Source of the DNA: Candidatus Omnitrophota bacterium
Lineage (GTDB): Bacteria > Omnitrophota > Omnitrophia > Omnitrophales > Aquincolibacteriaceae
DNA: 24,584 bases
Direction of reading: 5' to 3'
Assembly (NCBI GenBank): GCA_020632475.1
Contig: JACKFM010000013.1
Location: 1 to 24,584 of the forward strand
The notes under the pieces were generated by a model. That model was given only the letters and a program-made list of their open reading frames with translations. It did not search any database and had not been told where the DNA came from. Made by a program: the position numbers and the translations under genes. Below, piece by piece: positions 16,158-23,578 of the stretch (position 1 is its first letter; every line of letters starts with the position of its first letter).

Positions 16158-16850
16158 TTAAAATGCATTCACATATTGTGCAAATGCTGAAGAATTCATA
16201 AATACTCGCATAGCTCTTTCTTGAGACTCTTTGGTCCGTCTACGCCCTTCGCGAATAATCATAAAAATACTTATCCAAACAAATAGCCATATGAATTTGC
16301 TTAAATCGATGGGAATTTCTCGGGGCGTTTGCAACAAAAACAGAAATTTTGGAATCATTATGAGTCCTATAGCGACAAAAATTGATGTGGAACACGCCCC
16401 AAGAGAGTGAATATAGGACATTAAAAACGATAATCTTTGTTTGAAGCGCTTATGCTGCTTATCATTTAACGCTATATCCAAAAATTGCGATATGACTCTA
16501 GCCTGTACCGTCTCACAATTACTCAAATTAAGTTTATTACGCAGAATCCGTCGCAACCTATTCGGGACCAAATGCCAATCTTGTCTTTCCATAAACAATT
16601 GTTCTGTTTCTGAGCATTGATTAAACCATATCATTCCGGCATGCCCTACCGTTCGATAAATAATGTGTACCAGAAAGCCAATAGGATATGCGATTAAAAT
16701 TACAAAAAGACCGTCTTTTAGACCTTTAACACAAAGCAAATCATTCAAAAAATTCAATTTGCTCCCTGTCAACTGAAAGGAGACCAAGACCAACCAAAAA
16801 GTTAATCCTGGCAGCAAAATTCTCATAATATCGTCTTTATCTAAATTCAT
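16158..16850 (-). CDS. Unknown four-helix membrane protein, A+T-rich, bracketed by heptad arrays
   Basis: I do not recognise this 230-residue protein. It has four hydrophobic segments in two pairs: about residues 9-27 (ILLPGLTFWLVLV) and 46-66, then about 150-172 and 186-202. A basic, helical cytoplasm-like loop with two Cys lies between them, and an Arg-rich stretch (GRRRTKESQERAMR) follows the last helix. The gene is visibly richer in A+T than its neighbours, and it interrupts an otherwise tightly packed run of glycan genes between the flippase and the triple fusion. A good ribosome site (AGAGGA) precedes the ATG at 16850. Arrays of 7-bp repeats in opposite orientation lie 10 bases upstream of the start and 26 bases downstream of the stop. 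This suggests an acquired cassette. No glycan-related motif is visible. Confidence 0.7.
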   Translation of the reverse strand: MNLDKDDIMRILLPGLTFWLVLVSFQLTGSKLNFLNDLLCVKGLKDGLFVILIAYPIGFLVHIIYRTVGHAGMIWFNQCSETEQLFMERQDWHLVPNRLRRILRNKLNLSNCETVQARVISQFLDIALNDKQHKRFKQRLSFLMSYIHSLGACSTSIFVAIGLIMIPKFLFLLQTPREIPIDLSKFIWLFVWISIFMIIREGRRRTKESQERAMRVFMNSSAFAQYVNAF

Positions 16851-16860
16851 GTTTTCCTCT

Positions 16861-16958
16861 TTTACGCGTCACGAATCACGATTCACGAACGACCAGAGAT
16901 ATTTTACGCGTTACGTTTCACGCTCAACGCTATCCGCTATACGCGGTACGCTATACTT
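16861..16958. repeat. Heptad repeat array R: 14 imperfect 7-bp units, ACGC/ACGA core, inverted relative to array L
   Basis: Fourteen 7-base units stay in phase over 98 bases (for example GTCACGA, ATCACGA, TTCACGA, TTTACGC, TTCACGC, TATACGC), with two poorly matching units near 16889-16902. GTCACGAATCAC (16868-16879) is the exact reverse complement of 16101-16112 in array L. The array ends over the stop codon of the flippase gene (16951-16953), and its other end lies next to the ribosome site of the unknown membrane gene. Confidence 0.75.
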
Positions 16959-18555
16959 CAGGCCCCGCCGTAATGATTTCTCCGGGTTGATATTCTTTTC
17001 TAAAAAAACGGAAAATCATCTGCGTTTCACGGATATTCAGCATGCGCAAAATTAACACGTAAACAAAAACCAGTGTCAGCGAGCTTAAAATCATGGCGGC
17101 CAGAATAACCGGGGCAGGCCATGAGATCCACACCTTAACGCTAATGCGGTTGGCCATATAGCCAAGCGCAAATGCCGGACTGGCGGCCGTGAGAAGTTTA
17201 AGGCAGTAGAAATAGGTCTCTCGCCAGCGCCCGTATAGTGCGCTGCCTCTGAGCGCCATGGGAAAGACACAAAAAAAGTTAATCACAATCGCTACCGAGA
17301 AGCTTAACGCCAACCCGCGATAATCCCAAAAATAACTGGCCACATAGCAGAGTCCATACATCAAAGCCGCACGGCTGGCACAAAGCAGAATGGCCCGCTT
17401 AATTTTGCGGAATGCGATCAGCGATTGAGTCGTAAACAGATCGGCATAAAGCGCAAAAATGGCCCATCCGAAACAGTTAAGCGCAATACCGATACGGTGC
17501 GTGTTTTCCGGCAAAATATCGCCTCCGCTGAAAAAAAGCACGGCCAGCGGACGGCCGAGTGCGGCCAAGAGGACACCCACACACGTAAGAATAAAAAAAG
17601 CTCCCCTAAGGATTTGAAAATAAGTATCACGCCCTTCATTTTTAGACTCGGCTCCGGCCTGTTTGGCTAATGACGGAAAAACCGACAGCAGCACCGTATG
17701 GCTGACCAAACCCATAGGCACGGTCGTTAATGTCTGAGCAATCACTAGCGCAGAAATGGTTCCCTCCCACATGCCCGATCCGAAGCGGTTAATCAGAAGC
17801 AACGGAATTTGCTGAAAAATCCAGATCACAGCCAGAGGAAAAACGATCAGCAGATAACGGGATCCGGCAATTTGAAAGTTCATCCCTCCCGAAAAAAATC
17901 GCTGCCGCTTCAGAAGGAAAAAAAACTGTAAGCAGAAAGCCGTCAGCGCACCGAGCACCGAGCCGATTGCGGCACCGTAGATACCCCAAACTTTCCAGGT
18001 TAGAATTAAAAAAACCACCATCATCAGTGTGTCGGTCAACCCTGAAGAGGCCGCTGCCGCGTAATGTTCAAAATAGCTGTTTAAGGCCTGAAAAAAGGAG
18101 CACAGACTAATAAAAATGATGACCAGGCTCATCATTCGAAGCAGTGAAATGGTTAAGGCCATTTCGTCGGCATTAAAACCCGGAACAAGTTCACGAACAA
18201 TCCAATGCGCTAAAGGCCACATCAACGCCGCCAGAACTCCGGTCACGGTCAATAAAATAAAAAATGTTTGCACCGCCATCCGCCGTGCAGCGTCTTCGCC
18301 CTCCGAAGAGCGTAATTTTGAAAAATGCGGCAAAATAACAAGAAAGATAATGCCTTCAAAGAAAATGGCAATGTAGTACGGGAAATGACTTGCCGCAAAA
18401 AAAGCATCCGCAAGCCACGAGACGCCGAAAAGATGGCCGATCAGAATCTTTTTCATAAAGTTCAGGATCTTAGCGGTCAGAATGAAAACAAAAACCACCA
18501 GCGATGTTTTAATCACTTTTCCGGATTTTTCTTTACGGGTTTGCGAATTAGTCAT
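16951..18555 (-). CDS. MurJ/MviN-type (MOP superfamily) lipid-linked glycan flippase
   Basis: This 534-residue protein consists almost wholly of membrane helices, about 14. Its N-terminal part (ILNFMKKILIGHLFGVSWLADAFF, from about residue 27) carries the pattern of MurJ/MviN proteins, where A-D-A-F-x-x-A-x-x-x-P is typical, here ADAFFAASHFPYY. Members flip undecaprenyl-pyrophosphate-linked lipid II or O-antigen units across the inner membrane. A glycan-specific role is likelier here than murein synthesis because of the surrounding glycosyltransferases and ligase/polymerase gene. The start ATG overlaps the 3' end of the upstream gene by eight bases, with GGAG seven bases before it. The stop codon lies inside heptad array R, so the last residues before it may have been altered by repeat growth. 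Confidence 0.85.
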   Translation of the reverse strand: MTNSQTRKEKSGKVIKTSLVVFVFILTAKILNFMKKILIGHLFGVSWLADAFFAASHFPYYIAIFFEGIIFLVILPHFSKLRSSEGEDAARRMAVQTFFILLTVTGVLAALMWPLAHWIVRELVPGFNADEMALTISLLRMMSLVIIFISLCSFFQALNSYFEHYAAAASSGLTDTLMMVVFLILTWKVWGIYGAAIGSVLGALTAFCLQFFFLLKRQRFFSGGMNFQIAGSRYLLIVFPLAVIWIFQQIPLLLINRFGSGMWEGTISALVIAQTLTTVPMGLVSHTVLLSVFPSLAKQAGAESKNEGRDTYFQILRGAFFILTCVGVLLAALGRPLAVLFFSGGDILPENTHRIGIALNCFGWAIFALYADLFTTQSLIAFRKIKRAILLCASRAALMYGLCYVASYFWDYRGLALSFSVAIVINFFCVFPMALRGSALYGRWRETYFYCLKLLTAASPAFALGYMANRISVKVWISWPAPVILAAMILSSLTLVFVYVLILRMLNIRETQMIFRFFRKEYQPGEIITAGPEV

Positions 18556-19939
18556 TTTCCGGCTCCGTCAAGATCAGGGCCTTCATGACATATCCGGTCA
18601 GAAACCAGAACGGAATGGCTGCCTTAGAAACCATCCAACTCACACATGAAATGTTATGGATTAACATCGCCGCCAATGCGATCAACCATCCCCAACCCAA
18701 CCGGGACTGCCACGGTTGTATTTGATTTTTAAATTGCACCGCAACGTGGCGAACCAGACTCAGAATGAGTCCTCCAAAAGCCAGGGCTCCGGCCATGCCG
18801 GTTTCCGACAAAATCAGGACGTATTGGGACTCGTAAAAAAGACGGTGACGGGAGCCGAATCCCGATCCGAAAATAAAAAAATGATTGAAATTGACGAATG
18901 CGCGTTTCCACATATCCACATTCCCCGCCCATGAAGAATGAAACGGATCTTCGGATTGAAGAACTTCAACAATATCGGTCATACGCTCGGCCAAACGGGT
19001 CGGAAGGAGAAGTGCTGCGAGAATAAAAGTGCTGATCAGAAAAACGGTCTGTTTACGTGAGCCGGGAATAAGAAGGGCTAAGCCCATCGCTCCGGCAAAG
19101 GAAAAATAGCTCTTACGCGAATAAGTCCAAATGAACGGGAAAAAGACAAAAAGAAGAGCGGCAAAAACCGCGGTTTTAAACCATTTATGATTTTCTTTGA
19201 TAAAAAAACCGCTAAAAAAACAAAGCCACACTACCAGAAAACATCCCATATGGTTGGCATCCCCATGAAAAGGATAACGTTCATAAAGCCGGTAATAGTT
19301 CGGATAGACGGCCTTTGCGGCCGGAAAAAAATGCTCCCAATACCCGTAACATGCGCTCACTATTCCGAGCACAAAAAAAATGACTGTAAAAAAATGGCCT
19401 GTCGCGCGAGTCTCACATAATGCCGCGACAATCAGAAAAACCAGACCGTATTCCAGCCACTTCACCAGATAAAGCATACTCATCAAAGGCTTATCGATCG
19501 TATGCATGTACAGTCCGCTCGCAATCGAAATCTGGCACATCAACAAAAAAAAGAGGTATGCGTTTTCAATGGATGCTAAACCGCCGACGGTTGCAAAGCT
19601 TCTTTTGACTTCACTCCGGCCGCATGGCGCACTTAAAAACCGCATCATCAAAAAGATGCCCAGGACAAAAAGCAGAAGGTCTTCAGCCTTGAGGTCTACA
19701 CGATAATAATCATTCATGATTCCGAGCGGAATACGGGGAACAAAAATCACCGATAAAAGCAGAAAACTCGTCAGCCAGCAGAGGAAAGTCGTAGTCTTGC
19801 GGCCCTGCAGGAACATCAAATGTCTTTGAACGGGTCGAAGACAAGCGCGGCTCCATGCCGAAAACACACTCGTCCCGATAGGGCTCGCCGTCTGTCTCTG
19901 TGCAGTCATCCATCTAACGATAAGACTATTTCTAATCAT
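18548..19939 (-). CDS. O-antigen ligase/polymerase-family membrane protein (WaaL/Wzy-like)
   Basis: This 463-residue protein has about 10-12 membrane segments and a large periplasmic-type loop toward the C terminus. Two family marks are seen: WTYSRKSYFSFAGA (the T-x-S-R stretch of Wzy_C/O-antigen ligase proteins) and, after the loop, a region with FGSGFGSRHRLFYESQYVLILSETGMAGAL, matching the conserved glycan-facing end of that family (E-x-x-Y-L-x-I-L-x-E-x-G). Such proteins join lipid-linked glycans to a carrier or polymerise repeat units on the outer face of the inner membrane; which of the two applies cannot be told. The start at 19939 has only a weak ribosome site and gives an unusual 48-residue polar N terminus before the first helix. 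Met11 or Met42 are alternatives. Confidence 0.8.
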   Translation of the reverse strand: MIRNSLIVRWMTAQRQTASPIGTSVFSAWSRACLRPVQRHLMFLQGRKTTTFLCWLTSFLLLSVIFVPRIPLGIMNDYYRVDLKAEDLLLFVLGIFLMMRFLSAPCGRSEVKRSFATVGGLASIENAYLFFLLMCQISIASGLYMHTIDKPLMSMLYLVKWLEYGLVFLIVAALCETRATGHFFTVIFFVLGIVSACYGYWEHFFPAAKAVYPNYYRLYERYPFHGDANHMGCFLVVWLCFFSGFFIKENHKWFKTAVFAALLFVFFPFIWTYSRKSYFSFAGAMGLALLIPGSRKQTVFLISTFILAALLLPTRLAERMTDIVEVLQSEDPFHSSWAGNVDMWKRAFVNFNHFFIFGSGFGSRHRLFYESQYVLILSETGMAGALAFGGLILSLVRHVAVQFKNQIQPWQSRLGWGWLIALAAMLIHNISCVSWMVSKAAIPFWFLTGYVMKALILTEPEND

Positions 19940-20003
19940 TCCCCATACTCACAAAATATAGGACTGCGTTAAAAGGATAAAGGAACTCTTTCGAACAACT
20001 GTC

Positions 20004-20038
20004 CACTCAGCCCTCATCGCTTAGTCCTCAGTCCTGTT
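20004..20038. repeat. Short heptad array: five imperfect 7-bp units, consensus near YCCTCAG
   Basis: CACTCAG, CCCTCAT, CGCTTAG, TCCTCAG and TCCTGTT follow one another in exact 7-base phase, directly downstream of the stop of the small membrane-protein gene (20040). The remaining 19940-20003 shows no gene and no clear terminator. The sequence differs from arrays L and R, but the period is the same. Confidence 0.55.
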
Positions 20039-20039
20039 T

Positions 20040-20489
20040 TTATAAAGTGTACTTCTCATCCGAAACGTAAAAATCATAAACACGTCCTTCAAGAAAGAAA
20101 TCATCATTGATCAAAAAGATTTTTCCTCCTTTGACAAGGGTGTACTTACCATAGTGAATCAACCCTGATGATTCGGTAGTCACCATGAGTTTGGCCGTAA
20201 CCTTAGTCAGCGGCCGTCCGCTCAAAACGACCTCTTCCATTTTCATAATTTTCCAGTCCAGATTCCCGTAAACGTTACCAAAAGATTCTCCTACCGGAAG
20301 AACATCCTTCATCCAGCTCAAATCTTCAGACAGTAGAATCTCCACGTCGGCGTAATTGGAAACACCTTCCCTCTCAATCATCTTCGAAAAATGGATTGGG
20401 TGGACGAATGTGAAATAGACGCTCGCCAGCGCGAGTCCGGCAAAAAGCACTACGAAAATATCAAAAAGTGAGAATTTCTTTTCTTTCAT
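20040..20489 (-). CDS. Small single-pass membrane protein, DUF4330-like
   Basis: This 149-residue protein has a short cytoplasmic-looking start (MKEKKFSLFD), one hydrophobic helix (about residues 9-29) and a soluble remainder. The remainder alternates short beta-strand-like runs: YADVEILLSEDL, NLDWKIMKMEEVVLSG, TKVTAKLMVTTES, and GRVYDFYV at the end. The LFDIFVVLF helix, the run of beta strands and the closing G-x-V element recall DUF4330 proteins found beside capsule and exopolysaccharide genes. I rank that as a likely but unproven match. A periplasm-facing domain tethered to the inner membrane near the flippase and ligase could assist glycan assembly. The ribosome site AGGGAG lies five bases before the ATG, and the gene follows asnB by 31 bases. 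Confidence 0.7.
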   Translation of the reverse strand: MKEKKFSLFDIFVVLFAGLALASVYFTFVHPIHFSKMIEREGVSNYADVEILLSEDLSWMKDVLPVGESFGNVYGNLDWKIMKMEEVVLSGRPLTKVTAKLMVTTESSGLIHYGKYTLVKGGKIFLINDDFFLEGRVYDFYVSDEKYTL

Positions 20490-20520
20490 AGAATCTCCCT
20501 AATCAAGACAAATGATTTTT

Positions 20521-22395
20521 TTAATTCTTTTCTCTACACCATAATTCAAAAGCAATCAGGGCATAAATCTGAGTCCCGAAAAGCTGCCTCCCGGCCCGGT
20601 GTTCGTCCAGCATCCAACGAATGTAATCCTTGCGAAAATAAGCCCTTTGATCATCGGCCTCGGTGATAAGAATTCGTTGAGCGGTTTCATAGAGCTCCTG
20701 ACGGAACCATCGCTGGATAGGAATCGAAAAACCCTGTTTGCGTTGTTTTAACAGCTTTGCAGGCAGGAAATCCCTGACGGCCTGTTTCAAGATATATTTT
20801 GTAGTTTTATTCCTGAATTTGAACGTGGGAGGAATTGAACACGCCAATTCAGCCACTTTATAGTCAAGCAGCGGAACACGCACCTCAAGCGAATGCAGCA
20901 TACTCATCCGGTCAACCTTGGTTAACAAGTCATCGGGCAAATAGACTTTGGCATCCAGATAAAAAAGTTTGTCGATTCTTTCCTGAAAATAGGTCTTTTG
21001 ATAATAATATTTAAAGGCATTTTTGCGGCGATTGCGCCGGAGCTCATCCAGCACCCAGGGTTGAAACAACTTACTGCGCATCCAGGGCTGGAAGCACATC
21101 GCACGCCTTGAAAAACTATCCACAGGTGTTTGACCGGCATCAAAGACAAACCGTTTAAGCCCGCTTAAGGGCCCGCGTTCCCGCAGCGGCTGAAAATCCC
21201 GATTGATCAGCATCGTCACCAGGGTCTTGCGGAGCCACCTGGGCAGCTGGCGGTACTGGTCAAGCCAGAGTTCTTTTTGTGTCCAGAGGTATCCTCCAAA
21301 AAGCTCGTCTCCGCCGTCCCCCGAAAGGGCCACGGTGACATCCTGGCGGGCAAACTGCGAGACCAGATAAGTCGGAATGGCGGATGAATCGGCAAAAGGC
21401 TCATCAAAGCCCGGTAAAATCTCAGGCAAAAGTTCCAGCGCTTTAGGCTGGACAATTTTCTCATGGTGATCTGAACCAAAATGCGCCGCAGCCAGACGCG
21501 CATACGGCAGTTCATTATGTCTCTGATCTTCAAATCCCATTGCATAGGTCTTAAGCCTTTTAGTGCTGTTTTTCGCAGCGAAGGCACAAACGGTGCTTGA
21601 ATCAATACCGCCGCTTAAAAAAGCACCGACCGGGACGTCACTGACAAGATGCATGCGCACCGACTCATCCAATGTGTCGCGAATTCGTTCACACCAGTCC
21701 TCTTCATCGGCATAATAATCCGCTTCAAAAGCAAAGTCCCAATAAGGTTCAATCTGATAATGATTATTCTGGAACCGCAGAAAATGTGCGGGCGGAATTT
21801 TGTGAATTTCACGATAAATACTGTGAGGCGCGGGGACATATAAAAAAGCCAGATAATCATCCAGAGCGGGCAAAGAAAGGCTTTTTTGAATCCCCGGATG
21901 CGCATTCAGGGCTTTTATTTCTGAACCAAAAAGGAAAAGACCGTTTTCATAATAATAATGCAGCGGCTTAATTCCGATCCGGTCCCTGTACAAAAGCAGT
22001 TTCTGCTCAAGCTTGTCCCAAAGGGCAATCGCAAACATTCCGCGCAGGTCTTCGACAAAACTCTCCCCCTTCTCTTCATAGAGGTGCACGATCACTTCGC
22101 TATCCGTTTTGCTCCTGAAATGATGCCCTTTTCGTATCAGTTTTTTCCTGAGATCCTGAAAATTGTAAATCTCCCCGTTAAAAACCGTCCAAACGGTACC
22201 GTCTTCGTTGGAAATCGGCTGGTGACCGCCTTCCAGATCAATGATTTTGAGCCGGCGCATGGCAAGCCCGAGACTGCCCTCCGTGTAATACCCCTCATCG
22301 TCAGGACCTCGACGAGTCAAAGTCCGGTTCATCTTTTTCAGAATTTCCTCATTCGCAGGTTCATGAGAGGAAAACATTCCGGTAATTCCGCACAT
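20521..22395 (-). CDS. asnB: Glutamine-dependent asparagine synthetase-type amidotransferase (AsnB family)
   Basis: This 624-residue protein begins MCGITGMF. Cys2 is the N-terminal nucleophile of the class II glutaminase, and RGPDDEG (29-35) and FNGEIYN (72-78) are its conserved loops. SGGIDSS (261-267) is the ATP-pyrophosphatase P-loop of the synthetase domain, with SGDGGDELFGGY about 100 residues later. Both halves look complete, so the enzyme should use glutamine to amidate a carboxylate with ATP cleavage to AMP. Aspartate is the standard substrate. In glycan loci, homologues are often thought to amidate uronic acids, and that is the likelier role here given its place between a GT4 gene (one base away) and glycan export genes. 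AAGGA lies eight bases upstream of the ATG. Confidence 0.9.
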   Translation of the reverse strand: MCGITGMFSSHEPANEEILKKMNRTLTRRGPDDEGYYTEGSLGLAMRRLKIIDLEGGHQPISNEDGTVWTVFNGEIYNFQDLRKKLIRKGHHFRSKTDSEVIVHLYEEKGESFVEDLRGMFAIALWDKLEQKLLLYRDRIGIKPLHYYYENGLFLFGSEIKALNAHPGIQKSLSLPALDDYLAFLYVPAPHSIYREIHKIPPAHFLRFQNNHYQIEPYWDFAFEADYYADEEDWCERIRDTLDESVRMHLVSDVPVGAFLSGGIDSSTVCAFAAKNSTKRLKTYAMGFEDQRHNELPYARLAAAHFGSDHHEKIVQPKALELLPEILPGFDEPFADSSAIPTYLVSQFARQDVTVALSGDGGDELFGGYLWTQKELWLDQYRQLPRWLRKTLVTMLINRDFQPLRERGPLSGLKRFVFDAGQTPVDSFSRRAMCFQPWMRSKLFQPWVLDELRRNRRKNAFKYYYQKTYFQERIDKLFYLDAKVYLPDDLLTKVDRMSMLHSLEVRVPLLDYKVAELACSIPPTFKFRNKTTKYILKQAVRDFLPAKLLKQRKQGFSIPIQRWFRQELYETAQRILITEADDQRAYFRKDYIRWMLDEHRAGRQLFGTQIYALIAFELWCREKN

Positions 22396-22396
22396 G

Positions 22397-23578
22397 TCAG
22401 CATTCCTTCCGGGCCCCTAATTCCGGTTCAGTCTCAGACTGATTAGGAACAAGCGGCACATTCATCTGTTTTTTAATTAATTCATTGTGATAGAAATTGA
22501 CATACTGATCCATCATTCGCTGCATTGTAAAATGCTTGCAAATGGTCTCAAAGGCCCCGGCGGCAAGCAAATGGCCAAGTTCCCGGTCCCGGATTAAAAG
22601 CATCACGGCGGCAGCAAGTTCCCGGCCGCTACGAGGTTCGGCTAAAAGTCCGTTAACTTGATGCTTTACCAATTCGGGAATACCCCCGGCCCTCGTTGCG
22701 ACAACTTTACGGCCGCACGCCATGGCCTCAAGCAGCACATTCGGAAAGCCTTCAATGACCGATGCCAGCACAAAAATGTCCATCGAGTGGATCAGCTCAC
22801 GAACATCCGTGCGTCTGCCGGCAAAGATGAACCTGCCAGAGGCCTTTAAAGCACTGCTTTTTTTGATCATTTCCTGCTGCAGGGGTCCCGAACCGACAAA
22901 AAGAAACCACACATCCGGATGGGTTTGATGCACAATTTCAGCGGCCTCCAGCAGATACGGATAACCTTTCTCATAGGAAAAATTTGCGACGGTTCCAACC
23001 ACAAGTGCATTTTCAGGAATACCCAGTTCCCGGCGGATATCCACATGAGCGTCCGGATTTTCGAACCAGCGGTCATCGACACCGTTATGAATGGTTAAAA
23101 CTCTGTCCGGTGTCACTTTTTCCTTATCAAGCGTCCAGACCTCTGCGGCATGCGAGCAGCAAATCACTTTGTCCACAAACCGGTTGCCGAGATTCTCAAG
23201 CCAGCGGTGCCTGGGTTTCTGCCAATGAGCTAATTCACGCCGCGAAGAAAGAACGACAGGGACATGTAAAAGTTTTGCAGGAATTCCGGCAAAAAGATGA
23301 AAACCAAAAAGATAAGTGTGCAGGATATCGATTCTGCGGCCGCGCATCCAATGATACAGTTTAAAAAAAGTTCCGGGATTCCAGCTTTTTTCATGCAAAC
23401 ATTCCAGAGGGATTCCTGCAGCGCGGATCGCACTGGCCAGCTCACCTTCTTCAAAAATCGTCAAAATACCGGCGTCAAACCCACGGGAACGCAGCCGTCC
23501 GGCAAGCTCGAGGACATGCTTTTCAGCACCGCCTGTATTCATCCGCGGAAACACATACCAAATGGCAGGCGTCCTCAT
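22397..23578 (-). CDS. GT4-family glycosyltransferase
   Basis: This 393-residue protein has the two-domain GT-B layout. The N-terminal domain starts IWYVFPRMNTGGAEKHVLEL (the G-G-A-E loop). A linker carries the IHNGVD element. The C-terminal nucleotide-sugar-binding domain has VGTVANFSYEKGYPYLLEA and EGFPNVLLEAMACGRKVV with the E-x7-E pair. It is cytoplasmic or peripheral, with no membrane helix. Donor and acceptor sugars cannot be predicted. Its start overlaps the stop of the upstream glycosyltransferase by ATGA (23575-23578), and its stop is one base before asnB, so all three genes are surely one transcript. Confidence 0.9.
   Translation of the reverse strand: MRTPAIWYVFPRMNTGGAEKHVLELAGRLRSRGFDAGILTIFEEGELASAIRAAGIPLECLHEKSWNPGTFFKLYHWMRGRRIDILHTYLFGFHLFAGIPAKLLHVPVVLSSRRELAHWQKPRHRWLENLGNRFVDKVICCSHAAEVWTLDKEKVTPDRVLTIHNGVDDRWFENPDAHVDIRRELGIPENALVVGTVANFSYEKGYPYLLEAAEIVHQTHPDVWFLFVGSGPLQQEMIKKSSALKASGRFIFAGRRTDVRELIHSMDIFVLASVIEGFPNVLLEAMACGRKVVATRAGGIPELVKHQVNGLLAEPRSGRELAAAVMLLIRDRELGHLLAAGAFETICKHFTMQRMMDQYVNFYHNELIKKQMNVPLVPNQSETEPELGARKEC

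Noticed and set aside
21958..22446. 162-codon plus-strand open frame opposite asnB
   Set aside because: It lies opposite the highly conserved AsnB glutaminase domain, shows no family motif and has no promoter or ribosome site; chance openness is the simplest explanation.
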